From positions 1,426,001 through 1,490,000 of the forward strand of contig NZ_JBEHZE010000001.1 of the NCBI RefSeq assembly GCF_041058985.1: a stretch of DNA of 64,000 nucleotides. The letters are read 5' to 3'. The notes beneath the pieces were generated by a model, which had not been told where the DNA came from, did no database searches, and was given only the letters and a program-made list of their open reading frames with translations. The translations under genes were made by a program, and so were the position numbers. This document shows, piece after piece, positions 59,804 through 64,000 of this stretch. Source of the DNA: Hyphococcus lacteus. Lineage in GTDB: Bacteria > Pseudomonadota > Alphaproteobacteria > Caulobacterales > Parvularculaceae. The number at the start of each line of letters is the position of its first letter. Positions within the stretch are counted from its first letter, which is position 1.

Positions 59804-60652
59804 TTATTCTGTGCCTTTGATTGCGTCTTTGAGCGATGCTTTGGCACTGCCGGGTTTGAGCGGTTTTTGTTGCGATGGGTCTGGCGACCAACCTGTTAGA
59901 TAGATAATTTCAAACTGTTCCGTTCCGCCATTTTCAGAAAATATCTGCAATGCGCGCATAAGTACGTCACGACGTAATGGGTTGGGTCTATTCGCGAGTG
60001 CTTGAGTTTCGCCCATTCCTCTTAGGTCTCGCAACAATCTTAGCGGATCATCATATTTCACATTGATTTTATCGGCATCGACCACTGGAAGCGCGAATCC
60101 TGCACGCGATAACGCTTGCCCGTAATCCTGGATGCTTGCAAATGGGTTAATCCGTGCACTGACGCCGCCCGTGATTTCCGCTTCAGCGGTATAGAGCGAT
60201 TTTCGCAATGCGATTAAGGTGTCTTCGGCAAAGACCGCAGCGATGAATAGCCCATCAGCCACTAATGCGCGTCGTATTTGGGCCAATGCACCGACCAAAT
60301 CATTCGCAGTGTGAAGTGTTAAAACGCTTACAAATAGATTTTGGCTTTGGGCCGCAATCGGTAACAGTTCTTCGTCCGCGACGATTCTATTGCCGGTCGT
60401 TGGTAGCCGCTCTGGCGCGGGGTCAATATGAGTAATGCTCCCTACGCTACAAGCCGGCGTAAGTTGATCGGTTAAGTTGCCTGCCCCTGAGAACGTCGCG
60501 TTGGGGAATTCACGCATCACTGTTTCCAGCCGATCGACGATGTCATCCATAACGCGCCGATGAAGAAAATCGAACGCCCCAAAATGCGCAGCAGAACGGG
60601 TTCGGCGCTGAGCATAAAGCCTTCGGTCAAAAATGTGGGGCGGGGCATTCAT
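59804..60652 (-). CDS. SAM-dependent methyltransferase-like protein (NDUFAF5/BioC-like)
   Basis: A 282-residue member of the methyltransferase group related to NDUFAF5 in mitochondria. It starts PPHIFDRRLYAQRRTRSAAHF, typical of the group. Motif I, normally a DLGxxxG, is degenerate (TFSGAGNLTDQL). IVADEELLPIAAQSQNLFVSVLTLH and LAQIRRALVADGLFIAAVFAEDTL are conserved. SAM binding is therefore uncertain; NDUFAF5 in human acts as an arginine hydroxylase for complex I. The gene diverges from comF, a common arrangement in alphaproteobacteria. With the NDUFA9-like gene it is the second complex I-related protein in the window. Confidence 0.85.
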   Translation of the reverse strand: MNAPPHIFDRRLYAQRRTRSAAHFGAFDFLHRRVMDDIVDRLETVMREFPNATFSGAGNLTDQLTPACSVGSITHIDPAPERLPTTGNRIVADEELLPIAAQSQNLFVSVLTLHTANDLVGALAQIRRALVADGLFIAAVFAEDTLIALRKSLYTAEAEITGGVSARINPFASIQDYGQALSRAGFALPVVDADKINVKYDDPLRLLRDLRGMGETQALANRPNPLRRDVLMRALQIFSENGGTEQFEIIYLTGWSPDPSQQKPLKPGSAKASLKDAIKGTE

Positions 60653-60700
60653 TATGGTTGGGTGATTTCCTTTTTGCGGTGCTGCGTTAATCTACCTGAC

Positions 60701-61477
60701 GTGAAACATCAATTCATCCATCAATGTCGTAAATTAGGTACGGCTGCCGCGCGTAGTACATTAGATGCGCTGATGCCGCCAAGTTGTCCTGTCACTAATG
60801 AAGAAATTGGGACATTTGGCACGCTGAGTCCAAAAGCATGGAATGCCGTGCATTTTATCGCGGCCCCATTCTGTCCCAGATGTGGTGTGCCCTTTGCGGC
60901 TGAATATGGCGAGGAAGTTGAGTGTCCGTCGTGTATTGCGTCGCCGCCAGATTTCGAACGAGCGCGGGCGGCCGTCGTTTACGATGACGCAACGCATAAG
61001 CTTATTGTTGGTTTTAAGCATTCCGACCGGACGGAACTTGCGCCAATGTTCGCAAATTGGATGGTTGTTGCAAGCCAGAATTTGGTGTCGGAGGCATCAA
61101 TCCTAATGCCAATTCCGCTCCATCCCTCGCGGCGTTTTGCCCGTCGCTATAACCAGTCAGCTTTGCTGGCGCAGGGAATTGCGAAAAAAACCGGTGCTCA
61201 ACTGGCTTTGAACGATTTGGTTCGGCGACGTGCCACTCCCCCCCAAAAGGACCTGTCGGCAGATGCGCGGCGGCGAAATGTGTCCGGTGCGTTTGGTTTT
61301 CGTGATTTGGCTGCACAAAACCGTTACCGGGGCGCTCATGTCGTTCTTGTGGATGATGTGTTAACCACGGGCGCAACATTGTCTGCCGCCGCCCGTGCGT
61401 TAAAGCGTGGTGGGGCCGCCCGCGTTGATGCATTGGTGCTTGCGCGGGTTGTAAAAGGTGGGATCGGTGCCATATAG
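60701..61477 (+). CDS. ComF-family phosphoribosyltransferase-like protein
   Basis: A ComF-type double-zinc-ribbon protein of about 258 residues. The first ribbon uses FCPRCG and ECPSC (about residues 57-80), with RAAVVYDDATHKLIVGFKHSD next. The C-terminal part has the phosphoribosyltransferase motif VVLVDDVLTTGATLSAAARA. RYNQSALLA and RRRATPPQKDLSADARRRNV are family hallmarks. In other bacteria it is involved in DNA uptake or phosphoribosyl metabolism. I place the start at the GTG at 60701, because the divergent methyltransferase starts at 60652; no good ribosome-binding site is seen. It leads a run of comF-grxC-nit-DUF1178, conserved in alphaproteobacteria. Confidence 0.88.
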   Translation: MKHQFIHQCRKLGTAAARSTLDALMPPSCPVTNEEIGTFGTLSPKAWNAVHFIAAPFCPRCGVPFAAEYGEEVECPSCIASPPDFERARAAVVYDDATHKLIVGFKHSDRTELAPMFANWMVVASQNLVSEASILMPIPLHPSRRFARRYNQSALLAQGIAKKTGAQLALNDLVRRRATPPQKDLSADARRRNVSGAFGFRDLAAQNRYRGAHVVLVDDVLTTGATLSAAARALKRGGAARVDALVLARVVKGGIGAI

Positions 61478-61501
61478 CGCGTTCAATCAAAGAGGAGCCT
61501 A

Positions 61502-61513
61502 ATGAGCGAATGA
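61502..61513 (+). promoter_or_regulatory. Three-codon mini-ORF overlapping the grxC start
   Basis: AGAGGAG is spaced 5 bases from an ATG at 61502 that reads M-S-E-stop. Its TGA (61511-61513) overlaps the grxC ATG (61510-61512) as ATGA. Ribosomes starting on the mini-ORF could reinitiate on grxC. It may also be chance, with the Shine-Dalgarno sequence serving grxC at a 13-base distance. Confidence 0.3.
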
Positions 61514-61767
61514 ACCCTGTAGTCGTATATACAAAACCGCTCTGCCCGTATTGTTCTCGGGCTTTGTCTCTGCTTGAGAAAAAAGGTGCGATGGTGACGG
61601 ATATTTCTGCGGCTTATGACAAAGATAAGCGCAACGAAATGCTGTCGAAATCTAATGGCAAAACCACTTACCCTCAGATTTTCATCGGTGACGTCCATGT
61701 CGGCGGTTATGACGATCTTAGTGCGTTGGATCGCGACGGAAAGCTGGACCCATTGTTGAATGGCTGA
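61510..61767 (+). CDS. grxC: Glutaredoxin 3
   Basis: An 85-residue dithiol glutaredoxin with the CPYC active site in YTKPLCPYCSRALSLL (about residues 12-15) and TYPQIFIGDVHVGGYDDL, with the conserved cis-Pro and GG glutathione-binding residues. It reduces disulfides or mixed glutathione disulfides in the cytosol. Its start overlaps a mini-ORF. It overlaps the nitrilase gene by 8 bases at its 3' end. Confidence 0.95.
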   Translation: MNPVVVYTKPLCPYCSRALSLLEKKGAMVTDISAAYDKDKRNEMLSKSNGKTTYPQIFIGDVHVGGYDDLSALDRDGKLDPLLNG

Positions 61768-62605
61768 GCATCGAAAATTTCGAGCGGCTTGTGTGCAAAT
61801 GCGATCGGGTATCGACCGCTCGCAAAACACTGATGATGCGCTGCGATTGATTGCAGAAGCTGCAAAGGGTGGCGCAAATTTTGTGACGACACCGGAAATG
61901 ACAAATGTCGTTGACCGGAATCCGCGCCGGATGTTTGAAAACCTCGGAGACGAAGAAGCGCTTCAGGAAATTTCAGCCTTTGCGGGAGCCGCTAAGGAAC
62001 ATAACATTTGGCTTCTCGTGGGGTCGATGGCAGTTCGCGCGAGTGATGACAGGGCGGCAAATCGCGGTTTTCTTTTTGGTCCTGACGGTCAGGTCGTTGC
62101 GCGTTACGACAAGCTTCATATGTTCGATGTTGATCTACCCAACGGTGAGAGTTGGAAAGAATCAGCTGTTTATCAGCCCGGTAAGTGCCCGGTATTGGTA
62201 GAGACGGAACTCGCGAAGATCGGTCTTACGATTTGCTATGATGTTCGGTTTCCAAAACTCTATCGTACATTGGCGCAGGCAGGGGCTGAGGTTTTGTGCG
62301 TGCCGGCAGCATTCACCAAGCAGACCGGCGAAGCGCATTGGAAAACGCTGTTAACCGCGCGGGCTATTGAAAACGGTGCATTTGTAATTGCGCCTGCGCA
62401 GGGCGGAAAGCACGAAGATGGCCGCGAAACCTATGGTCATTCGCTAATTATCGATCCTTGGGGTAGGGTGCTTGCAGAAGCCCAAAATGATGAGCCGGGT
62501 GTCATTTTTTCTGAGATAGACTTGGCGCTTGCGTACGATGCGCGTCAGCGCATTCCTAATCTTACACTTGAACAATCCTTCGAAGTCTCCATTGTGAAAC
62601 CATGA
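61760..62605 (+). CDS. Carbon-nitrogen hydrolase (Nit family amidase)
   Basis: A 281-residue nitrilase-superfamily hydrolase. The catalytic triad is visible as Glu in FVTTPEMTNVV, Lys in RYDKLHMFDVD and Cys in IGLTICYDVRFPKLYR. Its size and motifs match the Nit1/Nit2 group, which removes deaminated glutathione or omega-amides; the adjacent glutaredoxin makes deaminated glutathione repair an appealing role. It overlaps grxC by 8 bases and the DUF1178 gene by 4 bases, so all three are probably translated in a coupled way. The substrate is inferred. Confidence 0.92.
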   Translation: MAEHRKFRAACVQMRSGIDRSQNTDDALRLIAEAAKGGANFVTTPEMTNVVDRNPRRMFENLGDEEALQEISAFAGAAKEHNIWLLVGSMAVRASDDRAANRGFLFGPDGQVVARYDKLHMFDVDLPNGESWKESAVYQPGKCPVLVETELAKIGLTICYDVRFPKLYRTLAQAGAEVLCVPAAFTKQTGEAHWKTLLTARAIENGAFVIAPAQGGKHEDGRETYGHSLIIDPWGRVLAEAQNDEPGVIFSEIDLALAYDARQRIPNLTLEQSFEVSIVKP

Positions 62606-63084
62606 TTAAGTACCGTTTGATTTGTGATGATGCCCATGAGTTCGAGGGATGGTTCCGCGATAGTGCCGATTATGACGCCCAAGCGGCTGATGAACTAATC
62701 GAATGTCCTGTTTGTGGATCAGAAGAAGTCCGCAAAGCAGTTATGGCACCTTCAATATCACGTAAGTCCGGATCACGTGGGGAGCGCCTCGCAGCTGTTC
62801 AGCGAGATATGGAAAAAGCGGTCGCAAGGGCGCGCGAGTATGTTGAAAAGAACTTCGACTATGTCGGTGATAAATTCCCCGAAGAAGCCCGTAAGATCCA
62901 TTATGGCGAAGCAAAAGAGCGCGGCATTTTTGGCGAGGCTTCAGGAAAAGACGTTAAAGCCCTGATCGACGAAGGGGTGAAGGTCGCACCGCTACCGAAT
63001 TCGAAAAGCACCGAAGCCGAGAAGAAAACGGACACGGCTGGAGCGCCGAAATTGCCCAATACCAGCACTAAGAAATTGAACTAA
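62602..63084 (+). CDS. DUF1178 family protein
   Basis: A 160-residue protein of DUF1178. It starts MIKYRLICDDAHEFEGWFRD and has a zinc-ribbon-like pair of Cys in IECPVCGSEEVRKAVMAPSIS. A helical middle (YVEKNFDYVGDKFPEEARKIHYGEAKERGIFGEAS) is highly conserved in the family. The C-terminus is Lys/Glu-rich and low in complexity. The ATGA overlap with the nitrilase gene indicates coupling. Its function is unknown. Confidence 0.9.
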   Translation: MIKYRLICDDAHEFEGWFRDSADYDAQAADELIECPVCGSEEVRKAVMAPSISRKSGSRGERLAAVQRDMEKAVARAREYVEKNFDYVGDKFPEEARKIHYGEAKERGIFGEASGKDVKALIDEGVKVAPLPNSKSTEAEKKTDTAGAPKLPNTSTKKLN

Positions 63085-63156
63085 TACATTTCCTTAGTTT
63101 TTGTCGTTTTTCCGTTCTGGCGCGTTTGCTAAAATCGCGCTACCGATTGCGGTATT

Positions 63157-64000
63157 ATGGACGCTATTCGCAACCGCCTTCGTGATTTACCTTTTTTTTC
63201 GGAACTAGAAGCGACGACGCTCGCGGCTATTGCGTCGGTAAGTCGGTGGCAATCGCTTCCTGGTGGTTGGGAATTATTTGCTCAAGATACAAAGTCTGAC
63301 GCTCTACACATCAACATTTCCGGCCGGTTGATAGTTGTCCGGACCAATCAAGATGGCGATGATGATGTCGTTGGTTATGTTCGTGCGGGTGAACCGGTTG
63401 GTGAAATGTCTGCACTCTCAGACGAGCCACATTCCGCAAGCGTATATGCGCTGCGTGATACGGAACTGCTCTCGATCAAGTTAGAGGATGTCGACCAACT
63501 CATTCGGAGCCATGGTGATTTTGCTGCGGCTTTGGCGCGTATTGTATTGGATAGAGCGCGACACCCAAAAGCAAGCTTTCAACAATCCGCACCAAGAATT
63601 TTTGCTTTTATTGCCTCATCGCCGTCTATTGATGTGAACGCTCATGTCAACGAGTTGGTCAAGCGTATTGCGAAATACCACGTTAACGTCACATCATTTT
63701 CGACAGCGGAGGAAGCACCAGATAGCCGCGCGTTTGATCTTGTCGAAAATGCCCATGACGTTGTGTTGTTGGCGGCAAAGGTTGATCACAGCCCGTGGTA
63801 TCGGTTTGTGTTACGCCACGCGGACCGGTTTATGGTGTTAGCGCGGCGAGACGGGCGACCATCAAAACCGTTTCCGTTGACAGCGGATGACGGTGCGCGG
63901 GCCCGAAAGTTTCGGCTTGTTGATTTGGTCATGTTGGCGGAAGGCGCAAAAACCACGTCTGCAGCGCAATGGATGGAAGCGATTGATGCATCCAGAATTA
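63157..64000 (+). CDS. cNMP-binding patatin-like protein (partial, cut by window end)
   Basis: An open frame starting at ATG 63157 (MDAIRNRLRDLPFFSELEA) with no stop before the window end, at least 281 residues. Residues about 10-125 form a cyclic-nucleotide-binding-like domain, with ISGRLIVVR and VRAGEPVGEMSALSDEPHSASVYALRDTELLSI. The following segment (FAFIASSPSIDVNAHVNELVKRI) and SFSTAEEAPDSRAFDLVENAHDVVLLAAKV match the region preceding the patatin phospholipase domain in NTE/RssA-like proteins. The patatin domain itself would lie beyond the window. A lipid-acting esterase at the inner membrane is inferred. The promoter region at 63085-63156 shows nothing notable. Confidence 0.85.
   Translation, partial: MDAIRNRLRDLPFFSELEATTLAAIASVSRWQSLPGGWELFAQDTKSDALHINISGRLIVVRTNQDGDDDVVGYVRAGEPVGEMSALSDEPHSASVYALRDTELLSIKLEDVDQLIRSHGDFAAALARIVLDRARHPKASFQQSAPRIFAFIASSPSIDVNAHVNELVKRIAKYHVNVTSFSTAEEAPDSRAFDLVENAHDVVLLAAKVDHSPWYRFVLRHADRFMVLARRDGRPSKPFPLTADDGARARKFRLVDLVMLAEGAKTTSAAQWMEAIDASRI

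Noticed and set aside
1..64000. CRISPR arrays, prophage or transposase genes
   Set aside because: No regularly spaced direct repeats, integrase, transposase or phage structural genes were seen; the only tandem repeat is the one in galE.

Overview
The window looks like a contiguous piece of an alphaproteobacterial chromosome of roughly balanced base composition. Evidence for this comes from several lineage-typical items: a DivL-type cell-cycle kinase with tyrosine in place of the phospho-acceptor histidine, a perfect CtrA-type site, a 180-kDa-class NAD-glutamate dehydrogenase, an RpoE/ChrR-type ECF sigma system, DUF1285 and DUF1178 genes, and the comF-grxC-nitrilase-DUF1178 gene order. A member of, or relative of, the Caulobacterales/Parvularculales is plausible, but the species cannot be named from the sequence. 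I see no rRNA, insertion sequence, prophage or CRISPR array. One tRNA (Leu, anticodon CAG) is present.

Layout. 0-6.4 kb: signal peptide peptidase SppA, then an overlapping DUF1285/CoA-NUDIX/CCA-transferase operon and an acyl-CoA ligase. 6.5-12 kb: an ECF sigma factor with its ChrR-like anti-sigma factor, divergent from a flavoprotein/DUF1365/DUF3833 operon. The two transcripts share a palindromic promoter whose -35 boxes lie 2 bp apart. An SDR and a fasciclin lipoprotein follow. 12-18.6 kb: tRNA-Leu, an NDUFA9-like protein, then a leftward sugar-nucleotide block (glmS, and the coupled AGE isomerase/manC/galE). galE is broken near its 3' end by a 34-bp tandem duplication. 18.8-21.8 kb: a three-gene unit of exported retropepsin, inactive transglutaminase fused to seven membrane helices, and ATP-grasp ligase. 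21.8-26.4 kb: GMC oxidoreductase plus aldehyde dehydrogenase, and metY. 26.5-34.7 kb: a small cysteine-rich exported protein, YggT, DUF167, folD, an unknown membrane protein, rpe, a heparinase II/III protein, a membrane-domain-less UDP-sugar dehydratase, and purH. 34.7-46.5 kb: leftward NAD-GDH, an unknown membrane protein preceded by a perfect CtrA-type site, a TPR-like protein, divL, a TonB-like protein and ahcY. 46.7-51.4 kb: small housekeeping genes, a sirtuin and a sulfotransferase. 51.6-64 kb: a beta-propeller/amidohydrolase fusion, secA with an inserted charged helix, a membrane-anchored parvulin, mutT coupled to a Flp-type pilin, a methyltransferase, comF, grxC, nitrilase, DUF1178, and the start of a cNMP-binding protein cut by the window edge.

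Most of this is ordinary core genome. The parts most worth a second look are the back-to-back ECF promoter with a zinc-ligand-poor anti-sigma factor, the reversible-looking galE duplication, the retropepsin/7TM/ATP-grasp module, the perfect CtrA-type site beside divL, and the SecA insertion. All functions are inferred from sequence by eye; no database search was run.
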